NCBI GenBank assembly: GCA_001636815.1 | Contig: AZHD01000005.1 | Location: 1,731,072-1,795,071 of the forward strand | Source: Niveomyces insectorum RCEF 264 | Lineage: Eukaryota; Ascomycota; Sordariomycetes; Hypocreales; Cordycipitaceae | Direction: 5' to 3' | DNA length: 64,000 nt | Shown here: positions 31,221 to 43,163 of the stretch, one piece after another | How positions within the stretch are numbered: position 1 is the stretch's first letter | How the letters are laid out: the number at the start of each line of letters is the position of its first letter | Notes under the pieces: generated by a model | The model's input: the letters and a program-made list of their open reading frames with translations, nothing else | Told to the model about the DNA's origin: nothing | The model's database searches: none | Made by a program: the position numbers and the translations under genes

Positions 31221-33378
31221 ATGAAGTCCCGTGAGCAGTTTGGTTGCACACGGAACGATCTCCCGGAAAGTGTCGACTTGGTGAGTGTCGCTTTATTTTT
31301 TAGAGCCCCTTGATCTCTCATCCCGAACTTGACTGACAATTATCGATTCTTATCAAAGTAGCAACTCAACAGCTAGTATACAAAGGAGAAATGAGTTGGA
31401 AAACATTGACTTGGGATCAACAAAAGCCTCGAAAGCATAGCGTTGAATTTTTCTTCAAAAGAGCATCCTACGCATCTATGGGGTGTAGTCTGAGAGGAAG
31501 CTTCGTACCGTTGGAGTTCGTACTGAAAAAGGAATTTGCTAGAGATGATATTCTTTTCGCAAAACGTGTCTCCTTGATGCAAGTGCTGTTTTGTTTTTGC
31601 GGCATCGGATTCCCTTTCGTCCAAGATTTAGATGCACTCTCTCGTCGCTTTTCTTTCTGCAGTCCCTCTTCTTTCCGTGGGACACGTGCGCAAAGACAAA
31701 CACGCCTTTTTTCCCCTTTTCGGGCTGCGTTCAATTTCGCCGGCTAAAGAAAGGGGTAAAAGGAGTCGCCTTTTCATCCCCCCTTACTAAACTCGCTCAA
31801 GTTCACGTTACGTATCCGTATGCAGCACATTTGTTCGTTATTGACCTCCGCCCTCCTTTCCTTATTGATTGTCAAACCCTCCTGAGGCCACTTTATAGAC
31901 GGAATATGGGTACTATACTGACTATCGTCACTTGGTCCCGCCTGATCACACGTCATCAAGAACTGCAACGTCCGTTCATGCATTTCTTTCCCCATTTCAT
32001 TTACTGCTGCTTTTTTGATTCTATTTCCTAGCATTTAGATACCATAAGAGATCTTGACGACGATAGAGAAGAAGGCTCTACGTGCGAAGTTGCCGGAGAA
32101 AGAAAACAAAAACAAAACAATCACTTCATAAACGTTTACGGTCCTTCTTACGCCTTTTTTCTACGGACGTGACACGGTCTTTATTCACTTGGTATTTACC
32201 TTGGTTCGGACTCTCCAACTACGTTGCAGTAATGGACGTATTAACCCTGCCGTCTTAAAGCTCCTCGTCCCCGGCCTTCTTCGCCCAATTTCCGCTTTGG
32301 GAACGGTTCCCTTATTCGCTTTTATATGAATTGAAACCGTACGTTTGTCTGCTGGTGCGCTTCTCTCTCCGTTGGCTGCGTATATTCCTTTTCTTCTCTC
32401 TTGGTCGTTTTACGTCCAATTTAGGGGGCTTGGTGCATTCCTTTATTTCTCTTGTCCCTGGCCTTTTGTTCGCGGGGCTGCAATTGTTCATACCCGTTTT
32501 CTTCGCGTTTTCTTTTCTTTTCTTTTCTTTTTTTTTTCGGCTGAGCGGTTTTGACTTCTTAGTAGCTGCATTGAATTGCATTGCTCTAGTTTGTAGTTTG
32601 TTCGCCTCCTTTTGGTATTTCTTCTTTCCTCTCGCTTTTTGTCCACATAATAATAAATTGTGCATAAGAAAAACATTCACCGTAAGCCAACGTTCGGAAA
32701 CTCGGCTTCGCTCGGGATCCCTTTTGCTATTCTATCTGTTCGGTTCGCATCCGTTTGCGCCATATTAATGTTTTGTAGCCGCAAAGGGTATGACGGAAGA
32801 GGAGACAAGGCGGAGAAGGGCAAACACAGGACGTAGATCAACAAGGAACGCAGAAAAACCCAACGTATCTTCTTGGTTGATCACGTAAACCGGCTCATTT
32901 TCGTCGTTGTTGTTATTTCTTTCTACTTCGGTTTTTTTTCTCTACCGGCTTTACCTCCTTCATCTGTTTTTCATGGCCTTGGCAAACTTCTGTTTTAAAT
33001 TATTCGAGTCGAGAGAGTGCGCATTTCTTCGTCCGTCGATTGTTCTTTGATCTGTTTTGTTTGTGGCTTTTTGGGGTTCTTGCCCCTATACTTTGCCTAC
33101 TCCCTTTATTGACACCGATTTGACGGCCATGACGTGAACGCCGGGACGTCTCCGGGGCTCTTTTTGTACAACTTGTCGAGAAGCGGCATCTGCACAACGC
33201 TCCGAACCGAAAGAACGAACTGGATAAAGCCAACAGAGAGATAGATTAGCGCAATACGACAAAAAAAGAAGAAAAAAACCCACCTGAACGGCACAGCATC
33301 GTGTCCTCCTTCTACTAGGGCGCATACAAACCCCCAAGGAACATTTGCAACGGGGTGGTCTTGCGCCTATTCGAAAGG
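31221..33378. other. 2.2-kb gene-free region, CT-rich
   Basis: Most of this interval, especially 31600-31780 and 32150-33120, is T/C-rich on the + strand with many TTTC runs, consistent with the promoter and leader of the secreted cytochrome gene at 33379. Open frames are short, overlapping and compositionally biased. No RNA gene was recognised. Confidence 0.45.
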
Positions 33379-34211
33379 ATGAAGTGGGCGCCTCTGGCCG
33401 CCGGCTGCTGCACGGTGCTCGTGGCCGGCTGGTCGGCCTTCGCCGCGGCCGCAACCATGGGCGGCGCTGGCAGCGCCGGCCGGGCCGGCAGTGCCGCTGC
33501 GGACGCCGACACCACCATCTACGTCGACGCCCAGACGGGCTTCACGTTTTCGCAGTACCTAGCCAAATACTCCCTCAACAGCAAGGGCATGTACATCCGC
33601 ATTGCCGTCCCCAGCAGCGTGCCCGCCAGCACCGACTTTGACGTCGTCGTGCAGATCGTCGCCCCCGTCGACGTCGGCTGGGCGGGGCTCGCCTGGGGCG
33701 GCGACATGACCAAGAATCCGCTCGCGGTCGCCTGGGGGTACGCCTCGGGCGGCGTCATCTCGTCGCGGTGGGCCAAGTATGTGTCTTATTTTTTTGGTGT
33801 TTATTTTACTTCTTGGTCTGTGCTCTTCGACATTGCAACGGCCCCTTTCGTTAACAAATGGGTCCCGCTACGTCCAGTGGCCATTACCTCCCCCAACCGT
33901 ACACCGGCTCCACGTACGAAGTTCTTCCGGCGGGCACACACAGCAACGGCACGCACTGGCAGATCACCGCCAAGTGCTCCGGGTGTACGGCGTACGGGTC
34001 CGGGTCCGGGTCCAGCCTGTCGCGGCTTAGTGCGCACGGTAGCAACCGTCTGGCGTTTGCGTACGCGGCGACGAAGCCAACATCGCCGGCGTCCAACCTC
34101 TCCAGCTTTGGCGAACACAGCGTGATCGGGTACTGGAGCCACGACTTTAGCGCCGGCGAGAATGCGGCATTTGCTTCGCTGGTGGCCAAGAACCTCAAAA
34201 GCAGCCGGTAA
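33379..34211 (+). CDS. Secreted CDH-type cytochrome domain protein (DOMON/AA8-like)
   Basis: Exons 33379-33776 and 33878-34211 give 243 aa. The 101-bp intron has GTATGT, GTTAACA and TCCAG, and splicing gives SRWANGHYLPQPYTGSTY. A signal peptide covers about residues 1-24 (MKWAPLAAGCCTVLVAGWSA). The mature protein matches the beta-sandwich cytochrome domain of cellobiose dehydrogenase and related iron reductases: FTFSQYLAKYS, VGWAGLAWGGDMTKNPLAVA with a likely heme-ligand Met, the Cys pair in TAKCSGCTAYG, and SAHGSNRLAFAYA with a likely ligand His. No flavin, cellulose-binding or membrane domain follows, so it is a stand-alone AA8-like module that could pass electrons to copper oxygenases or reduce metals. 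The heme ligands are inferred by analogy. Confidence 0.75.
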
Positions 34212-35025
34212 TAACAACGACCGCCGCGACAGTGACGATCCGGCGACAAAGGCGCGCGGAAAGGTCAAATATTTGCTTTTGTTTGCGTGGGAAAATGTTG
34301 CATATCATTTGTGTTGCTGTATTTGCTTTTTCTATCTAGACATTAAATTGTGTGCAGAAACTTTTAGAAACCATTCGCCGTAACAGAAAACAAACGGACC
34401 AGTACGTTGTTAGATTCCAGGGTTCTTGATTGCTTATGGTATTGTGTTGAGGAACGCAGTAAAAAACAGCTTTCCGCCTCCCACTCGCCTTGAAAACAAA
34501 AAGAAAGAAAGTAAAACGGACCCCCAGCACGAGGGTCGACAAATGGCAAAGAATAATTTAGAGTGGGCACCATTCATTAAAATTTCTGATTTTGGAGCTA
34601 GTATTTTGTAGTTGAACGATTTTCTCCGATATGACTGAAGAGGCGATGACGGTCAGATGCATTCTCGCTTTTCAAACATGAATAAAATTCAGACGATGAA
34701 AAAATGTCAAGACAATAAACAATAAAAAAAAAGGGGGGAAAGTGAACAGAAGAGCACAAATGGCTTTATTTATATATGAGAAAATATGAAAAGAAGCCAA
34801 GAAGAAATGTCTGAGAACGGTGGAAATCTTTGCGTGCAATGCAAAATAATGTAAATTCAAGAGAGTGTAATAGAATTGAAATGTCTTGGCTAGGACAAAA
34901 GATGAGAGTATTGTGGCACTCCCACAATAGTCGAACAGAAAAGATATACAAAAGAAATTAGATGTCTAGCAAGGCCGTACATGCGAGATGTGAAAATTGA
35001 TTGCCTTGGGACACCGTTGTGTATC
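34212..35025. other. Convergent 3' intergenic region
   Basis: AT-rich spacer between the cytochrome gene (+) and the 1247-aa gene (-), holding both 3' UTRs. No coding frame was accepted. Confidence 0.45.
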
Positions 35026-38000
35026 CTAGTGTAGTCGCCGTTCCAGGTACACAACGGCGGCATAGCCAGCACAGCACTGTGTGCTCATGTTGTGCGAGCA
35101 CCAAGGGCATTTTACCATGGTAGTGATGGCACCGGAAACTCCAAGGTCGCGGTCGGTGACAACCGCATCCGGCTGCGCCATGCATTCGTAGACGCGAGAA
35201 GGCATATCGTGAAAAAATTTACAACGGCAGCATTCGACAAGCATCTTGGTCATGGGTTTGGCTAGCTTGCTGACCTGCTCTGGCTCATGTGCCGGAATAC
35301 GGAACCGTGGTGACGTCGGTGACGTTGACGGAGCTGTCCCAGGCGTAGGAGGTGGGGCCGGTGGCAGGGGCAAAAAAACTTTGTTTATCGGCTGGCTGCT
35401 GTTCAAGAAAGTCGTGGGCGATTTGAGACCCGACCGAGACGAGGCCAGTAGAGATGGTGTGGACATACTAGCCTTGGCTGAGCGGATCACATTGGACAGC
35501 GGGGAGGAAACCATCGGTGCCGACCGTCTTGCCTCCTGCAGGTACATAGCACTCGGCGAGTTTCGTCCAGATGACGATGGCACCGCTGCTGTTGCCTCTG
35601 CCTCTGGAGCTGGTGCCGGTGTCACTGTAGCATTGTTCGTTTCCTCGTTCGCGGAAGTAGAAGTGTTTGGATCCTTTGGTTTTTCCGTGGTAGCGTTCCG
35701 TGCCTTTGATCTGGCTGGTATAGGAACCTCTTGCACAATAGGAGGCAAAGAACCAACATTGCCAGACGCCTGTGTCGGGTTCACAGCCATTGATCTCGAT
35801 TGTTGTCCTTGTAAAGCTTCCTCGCCTGACTTGGGCTCCTCATTGACGATAGACATGTGCTTGGCATGAGACGATGTCCTTTTTTCCTTCTTGCGTGACG
35901 TAGTATTTGGCTTCACTCCATCAGACAGCGGAACCTGGTGTTTCTGTTCGTTCTCGTCAGATTGATTTCGAACTTGCTGGGAAAATTCTTCTTGAACGTT
36001 GGAACCTGGTCCAAGATTCTTGTCTAGTTTCGGTTGCGCTGGATTCACGATCTCTGCTATAACTCCCTTCACAGGAATTGTTGGCTGGGAAATTAGAGAT
36101 GTTTTGGAGTTTTGGTTTGTTAACGTCGTGACAAAAGACTGGGCATCGATATCGGTCGTTGCTGTGGATTGACACCATGCCTCATTCAGAATACCGAGGC
36201 CTTCCGAAAGATTGGGAGCGGAATCTGCGATGATGGTGTCCTTATTCAACTCCTTTGTCATCGATTCTTTGGTGCTGTCTTTGTGGTTTTCCAACGGCTG
36301 TTTCACTTCCTCCAAAACACGACCACGGCTTTTGGGCCGTTCAACATTTTCGAGAATTCTGCCGCGACTGCTAGGTCTCTCAACGTTTCCGAGTAGCCTT
36401 CCCTTGCTACTGGGCCGGTCAACGCTTCTCTCCCGAGTCATTGCCGTCTTGCTGGTCGGACGTTGGGCCGATTGTGTGTACCCCTTTTGAGGACTTGGTT
36501 TATTTTCGCTGTCGTGCCTCCCGTTGTCTGTCGTCAATTCAGACGCAGCGGAGTCTTTACTCTCTTGCGCTGTATCTTGAGGGCTTTGTTTTAAATGGAT
36601 CAACGTCAGGTCATCTTGACTGGACATGAACATCTTCGGGCTACCGATTCGAATCTCCTCAATGGTAGCAGACAACCCCTTGGCCGACTGAGGTCTCGAG
36701 GTGTCCGGGGTGCTGGCTGGAGACGGTGGTATGGAAGAGTCATCATGATATGAGGACGTCGACGATCCTTCAGAAGGACGACTTCTTGTTGTCACACCAT
36801 GCGACATCGTCTCCACGTTGTACTCCCCAAGAACCCGCGCCGGCTTGGGCATTCTTCTCGAATCTCTCTGTGAGGCAGCCTGTAAGCTATGCGCCGCACT
36901 TCCAGTGCGCGAGCCAGAATATGCAGAAGTCGTTGTTTCCGACGAGTTTACGGACGACCTTTGTGTTGTTGGATGGGAGGTAGGATGCATGGTCGGCGCA
37001 GTTGGTAGGTGCATGACCCCTAAAGCTCTCTCCTTAAAACTGCGATTTCCACTAGGTGCCGTCGAGCTGCTTGAAACACTGCTTCGCCGGCTAATGCGAG
37101 ACTTTATTGACGACAATATGCCCCCGTGAGGCGCGGTCAAGTCCAAGGTTGGTGGCGAGTACGGCTTTGTGACAAATGTGAAATAATCGGTGCTTGAATC
37201 TCCATCGTTATCTATGGCATCCACCGCTGAAGATGCCGGTTGGGATAGTTTCGTTTTCTGAGCTTGTTGTTGCGGTTGAGCAACATGCTGTTCAACCTTG
37301 CCGACCTTTGGCATTTCTGTCTCGTGTTGTTTTTTCTCTGTCTGCGGTCGTTTTTCTGGCTGGCTTGAACGCCTAACGTTGGCAACGTTGGGCGCCTTTT
37401 TTTCGACAACGGGGACGTCGTTGCCCTTAACTGGCTTTGTTGTCTGTAGCTGTTTGGACTGAGATGAGGTCGGCCTTGGTGAAATTGTTGACTGTGGCTG
37501 TTCTCGATTCTGGCCGGAGGACGTGGTCAGTTTGTTGAAGGAGCTCGTCGGGTTTGAATCGTAAAGCTCTGCCTCCTGCATAAACCCTTTGATAGAACGT
37601 TCCATGCTCTGGGCTCTCCATTTTCTGACATAGCTCTCGGCTGCACCGGGTTCCTCATTTTGTCGGCCTCGGTCTAATGGTTCCGCTAAAGTGCTCAAAG
37701 ACTGGTCAGACACACTGCCAGTGGTGGTAGAATAAAATCTGGAACTGCCCTGGCTCTTTGTATTTTGTGTGTTGGAAATTTTGGAGGGCTCGTCTGTTCT
37801 GGACGCAATACTAGTGACATCGGATACTGAATTATGCCGGCTGTGGTTGAGAGAAGCCACGGCTGCTCGCAATGTGTGAGTTCGCGACGATGGCGGAGGA
37901 TATGGCACTTTTCCGTTGGTAGGTGCCTGAATGGAGTCTTCTTTTCCCTCACTCAGGGCCAGACGAGAGTTTGGGCGGGCGGGTTGCGCGGATGCTTGTG

Positions 38001-38972
38001 ATTTCATGCTGAGTTTGCCGCTGCTGTTAAGCCGAGACGACATTGAGCTAGACGGCCGTTCCTTGGTATCGGTCGAGTGGCTGCGCATATCTGCGGGGGG
38101 GGTTTTGAACAACCTGTTTGCAGACTTCTTTTTGGCGGCCGCGCGAAGTTCTTGCTCCGTTTTCTCCATTGCTTTTTTCCTCTGTTCGGCTTCTTGCTTT
38201 TTTTTCTTGTCTTTCTTTTTTTGGCCATAACCTTCCCAGCTCGGTGACTGACATATAGACGATTGGTCTGAATGATCTGATTGTGCATCTTCGTCGTTCT
38301 CCTGCACTTCGTTCCCGTCATTTCGCGGCGAAAATGTCACCACTTTTTCTCGCGGAGTATCGTCATCGCAAGTGCCTGGTTTCTCCTGCCCAGCAACAAA
38401 ATTGGTATCCATGGCAGCCCCGTGATCTTTAAGTTCTGCTGGTGTGTTCTGCTCCTTGTTGCTGGAGTCCTTCGACGAAGGAATTGTTATGGAGAGAGGG
38501 GGCAACGGATGCGTACGTCCAACAGCGTTTTGCATATTGCCGCCGTGAGGCTGTTGTTGTTGGACCAGCGATTCTCGTGAGTTCCGCCGTCGCGTTTGAA
38601 TGGGAAGCTGGCGTATTTGAGGCTGAAATGACATGGCCGACTCGGACCTCGGCGAAGTTTGAGCGCTTTGAAGCCTGGCGAGCTACATATAAAATGGGGT
38701 GTCAGATCGACGGACAATTTGAGACATCCGGGGAAAATAGACAGAAGGTGAAAAAAAAACCATGATATGAAAAGGCGGGAGAACAAGAAAGTGGAAACCG
38801 ACAGTCGCTCGAAGAATAAAAGAACAGAAAACCCCCAAGAAGAGCAGAAGAAGGAATATAGAGAGCACATTCCAAAAAATCATACCTTGTATTGCTTTTC
38901 CAGGTCTAGCATTTGTTGAAAGCTTTCTGTTCTTGTGAGAGGCCTTTGGCCTTCGAAGCGCGTGGCCGCCAT
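35026..38972 (-). CDS. Large disordered protein with C-terminal Cys cluster, function unknown
   Basis: Minus-strand exons 38886-38972 and 35026-38682 give 1247 aa. The 203-bp intron starts GTATGA and ends TATGTAG, joining QMLDLEKQYK to LARLQSAQTSPRSESAMSFQ in phase 0. The N-terminal ~60 residues (TRTESFQQMLDLEKQYK, then QIRQLPIQTRRRNSRES) look conserved. The middle 1000 residues are Ser/Thr/Pro/Lys-rich and include a Lys-rich KKKDKKKKQEAEQRKKAMEK helix near residue 190 and a 13-residue tandem repeat. The last ~75 residues contain VECCRCKFFHDMPSRVYECM and KCPWCSHNMSTQCCAGYAAV, a Cys pattern that could bind zinc. There is no signal peptide or TM segment. A cytoplasmic or nuclear scaffold is plausible; I cannot name it. 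Confidence 0.82.
36304..36420 (-). repeat. Three tandem 39-bp units coding 13-residue repeats
   Basis: The 1247-aa protein contains RPSSKGRLLGNVE, RPSSRGRILENVE and RPKSRGRVLEEVK in direct succession. They are basic, Ser-containing units that look like duplicated phosphosites or a binding peptide. Boundaries are approximate to a few bases. Confidence 0.75.
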
Positions 38973-41958
38973 TACGGCGAATTCGAATGAGATGGTGAGA
39001 TATCACCTCCCTCTCTAGTGCCTTCGCGGTCCTCAAAATTAGGAGATAGTTAAAATAAGAGTAGAGAGGGCACGAAAGAGAATAAAAGAAGACTGGTGAA
39101 AAAAAATAAAATATGAATAATGGAACTGCAGAGTAAGAGGTGGAGAGACCGGGCGGTAGACGAAAGAATTACGTGTGCAGCCGGGGATAGTATGTGCTTG
39201 TTTTGAACGATCGATTGCCTGTATGACGGCCGTTATGGCAACGCACGTAGTTTCAGGCCAGAGCGAGGGGCCCGGAAGCACACGGTACTCGTCGACAAAA
39301 GACCGGCCTTCTAGGTATACAAAAATGAGTGGAAATTAAGGAAAAAAACGGAGAAAGAGGAGGGGGGTGTGTGGTAAAAAAATAAAAAAAAAGCGAGACT
39401 GAATTTAGGCGCGAGCAAAACTCAAACAGGGTTCGAAATGGCGAAAGCCGCAATGGGATTGGACGGCCAAGATGGAAAATCGTAAAATAAGAAACACGAT
39501 AAAGTGCAAAGGCAAAAGCAGAAGCACGAGCGAAAGAAGAAGGGGGTGGGCGCGGGTAGGCGACATGCAAAAGCAAAGAAAAGCTCGGTACTGTTATTAG
39601 CTTGGGGTTGGCCGTCCGGTAGAGGACGCAAGAAAGCAAAAAGCGTGAAGTATTGCCGAGGCAGAGCTGAATAGGCAGGTATCGTTGAGGAAGTGGCCCG
39701 GCTTGACAAGTTCAAAACGATGTATCGACAAGTGGAGGAGCTGACGTGGTGGGTGTAGAGGCAATTAACGAGCAGAAAGGGAGTGGAAATCGAGACGTGG
39801 CGGCGCACGAGGATGGTTTTGTTGTTTCAGTCTATGCTGGCCTAGTTTGTCGTCTTTCTTCCGTTCTATTTTATCTCGTCAATGTTCAGATTGTTGCCTC
39901 TTTCTGCCGACCGAAAAAGGAATGTTGGATGAAAAAACGAAGAAGCAAACGAGTGAAAATGGTTCGAATGTTCGTTATGATTGGGGACAATGGCAGAATT
40001 TTAACGAGCGTTGTGCGGGAAAGCAGTTGAACGCGATCAGGACGAGCGGGTGGCCATTTTTATGGCTGACGATGTCAACTGAGGAAGACAAAGACACAAA
40101 ACAGCCGGGACGTTCGATTGTTACTGCATCGTGAGATGTCGGCATGAAGATGAAGGCGAGAATAACGGGCGAGGAACAAACTAAGAGAGGGTGAGCCGTC
40201 GTCCTGCAAATATGGTGGAATCCAACGACAAATGCAAAAAGAAGGGCAAGCGATGGCGAAACGTGGACAGGGAAAGAGAACAAAGAAAAATAAAATAAAA
40301 TATTAAATGAAATAAAACCCCAATAAAAATGAAAACCGAGAACGACCCTCCAGAAACGAACGGCTGGTTAGGCGGAGGAGAGAAGAGGACGCAGAGAAAG
40401 ACGGGAAGAAAATAAAAACACAAAAAAAGGGGGGAAATTAAGTTGAGCAAGACGATCCGACAAAGCGGCGGGTGGAAGAACAACCCATACGAAGTTTAAA
40501 GTAAATTAAGCTGGGCGCCGCGCGTACCTGGACGCTGAAGGGGGGAAATGAAAAAAAGAAAGAAAAAAGAAGAAAAAAAAGAAAAAAAAGAAAAAAGGGG
40601 AGAAATAGAAAAAAGAACGAAACGGGAGACAAAATGAAGGAACAAAAAACAACGATTAATGGAGAAAGGTGTGCGTGTACAGCATGCAGCAGCGTAACGC
40701 AATGACTGCAGACGACGAGATGGCTGACCGTTGTTGAGACGGGAAGGAATATGCACGGAAGCAAAAAACAAAAAGAGAAGAGAAGAGAAAATAAATGAAA
40801 TGAAGCCGAAAAAAAACACGAAGGATCTAGCTGGACGTACCAGGCAAAAGGGTTATAAAATTTCTGAGGCAATGGCGACCGAAGGGCAAGGTGTTTGTTT
40901 CTTCCGGAGGAAAGAGCAAACGACAACGCGGGCAGTACCAAAAGGGGAAAGAACCCACTACGAAGAAGGAGTACGAAAACGAGCTGCAACACAAAGGAAT
41001 AAATAAATACATAGGAAATAAAACTGGCAGTCAATTCATATATTCAACAAATCAACTACATTCAAAGGGCGAAAACTTAACATGACCAATGGTGCCTGGC
41101 CAATGACCGCAGCACATGGGATGCGGTGTTGGGCTGCACGGAGCTGCCCACGGCGAGATGCTTCCCGGAAGCCGCTTCGTTCCTTCCTTTTCTTCTTTGA
41201 TTGTGTCTGCAACGACAACAGCTCTGCGGAATGTGTCAGCCTACTCGTTTAGGCAGGGACGGAAGCAAAGCGCGCTTTCTCGCTTTGTTCTCCGGGAAAG
41301 ACCACCTCCTGCACAACCGTCTCCGTTCGTATTTCCTATTTGGGAAAGCTCGCCGTTTTCACTATTTACAACTTTGATTTTCTGCTTCAATTTGCATGCC
41401 ACTGTGACAACACGAAGCCGAACCAGGAACACGAGCCAACCGCTGCACCCACCACACGGTACGAATAGGACGAGGAGAGGAAGGGGGATGCGAGGTATTA
41501 CCATACACGGGCGATAATATGGGGCCGCCTCCTCCGGGGGGCCCCAATGTATCTCGCATAAGTACATACACGAGAAAGATGTCGGGAGAAAGAAGAACAG
41601 AAGAAACGGAGAAAGCACAAACAAAAGAAAATTAAAACAACCAGCCGAAACCGGCTCGCCGAGACCTTGGCGGCAGACGTTCAATTAAGCTCAGCAGCGC
41701 GCGTCAAGAGTTGGGTCTGAACGTCGATCTGGCGGCGAATGCGACCCTCCATCGGCTGCTGCGTTTTCCCCTTGTTCGCACGTTTCCTGTCTTTTTCTTT
41801 GCCCCTTACGCCAGCAAAACCAATCACAGCATGGAATAGGCCCAGCTTGCAACGAGAGGGGGGGAAAAGTAGGGGAAAAAACGCCCGCGGGACGATCAGC
41901 CGAGAAAAAACAACCACGAAATGGCGTTGTCAGGTTTGTGTGGAGACCACACCGGATC

Positions 41959-41984
41959 AAAAAAAAAAAAAAAAAAAAAAAAAA
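41959..41984. repeat. Poly-A homopolymer, 26 bases
   Basis: An uninterrupted run of 26 A lies between GGATC and GCGCTAC in gene-free DNA. It could be a simple-sequence tract or a retroposed tail; no gene-like sequence precedes it. Confidence 0.8.
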
Positions 41985-42692
41985 GCGCTACAGCCACAGC
42001 AAAACGTGCGTCTCTCTTCGTTATGGGCTTGGCGTTCCATTATGCCGTTCGGCTATTGCTCTGAACAAGCCGTCTCGTTGGTTGAGGAGGCACAGTGACG
42101 TTCAGGCAAGGCCCAAGTTGCAAAAAGCCTCCTTGGCAACGGAGGAACGGCAGCGTGAAACGTAAAAAGAAACATGTCTTTCTCGTAAAAATCATATAAC
42201 TGTAGGCATCTGCAGGGGATCTTTTGTGGGCGGCCCTTGGTGAGAGAATCCTCCTCGCTATGCAACGGATGGGCAACATGGGAGCAGGCACCTTGTGTCC
42301 CTTAAAGTTCGCGTTCCGTCTCTACATTAAGCCAAGTATTTCTGGTAATTGAATGAATCCGTTGTCGGATTCCTTTTTTTTTTCCTTGTCTTCGCGTACA
42401 TGCGGACCCGAATTGCGTACTTTGGGGCGCGTAGAAAAAAACAGCAGGAAATGCAAGCGGAAGATCCGGCATGCAACGAGCTCTGAAGAACCAGTCTTAT
42501 GAGGAGAGAGGCATACGTCTAACCAAAATAAAGCTCGTAGAACCGTCGGAAGATAAACTTAGAAGCAACGTGTTTTGTCCGGAATACGGCGTTGCACAAA
42601 CACGAGAAAAAGGGGGCGTTGCAGTCCACAGAGGATCACGAATGCACCAGTCACCTTCCCATGCCAGGGGTTTGGTGGCATGTTCACCTCGT

Positions 42693-42728
42693 ACGTTGTA
42701 CGCCCCAATATTGTGCTCCGTACAACGT
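42693..42728. repeat. Inverted repeat with 10-bp arms around TGCTCCGTAC
   Basis: Arms ACGTTGTACG (42693-42702) and CGTACAACGT (42719-42728) are perfect complements with a 16-base spacer. The right arm overlaps a copy of the dispersed CTCCGTA word. Confidence 0.6.
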
Positions 42729-43010
42729 CCAACGGTCTCTTTTCGTATATGGGCCTTGATTTTGCGCCCCCCCCAACACGTGCGTTGCGTAAGACGTGGC
42801 AGATGTCGGTATAAGCCTCGAGAAAGTAAAAAATACCACCCCCCAAAAATACGAGAATCAAAATCAAACGGGCTTGGGGGGCATTACACAGCCCATGCAC
42901 TGGACTCTACCCAGGATCTGACCCGCTTAGCAAGCCTAAGAGCTTCGAAAAATATGCAAAACGAACTTTGAGAGTAGAATAAGGAGAGCACCGGGTTACC
43001 TAGTCGCCGT

Positions 43011-43163
43011 CTACGTCCAGTTCACGGCCTGGGGCTCCTCCCCGCGCAACGTCCGCCACCAGTTCGTCGACGTCCACAGCTCGTGGCAGCCCGCAAGTAG
43101 GAACCCCCACTTGCGCGCAAACCCTACCGTCGCCTCCCGGCTGTCCGCGCTCCAAGAAGGCTG
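43011..43163 (-). pseudogene. GC-rich coding relic resembling a last exon
   Basis: On the minus strand, CTTTCCTACAG at 43164-43174 looks like a 3' splice site, followed by an open frame (PSWSADSREATVGFARKWGF, then AGCHELWTSTNWWRTLRGEE) ending in TAG at 43011. Its GC content contrasts with the surrounding DNA. No upstream exon was found. It could be the remnant of a degraded gene or a missed terminal exon; the family is not recognised. Confidence 0.3.

Noticed and set aside
42471..42971. 166-codon plus-strand frame
   Set aside because: Spans an inverted repeat and a TGCTCCGTA copy; low complexity and no family features.
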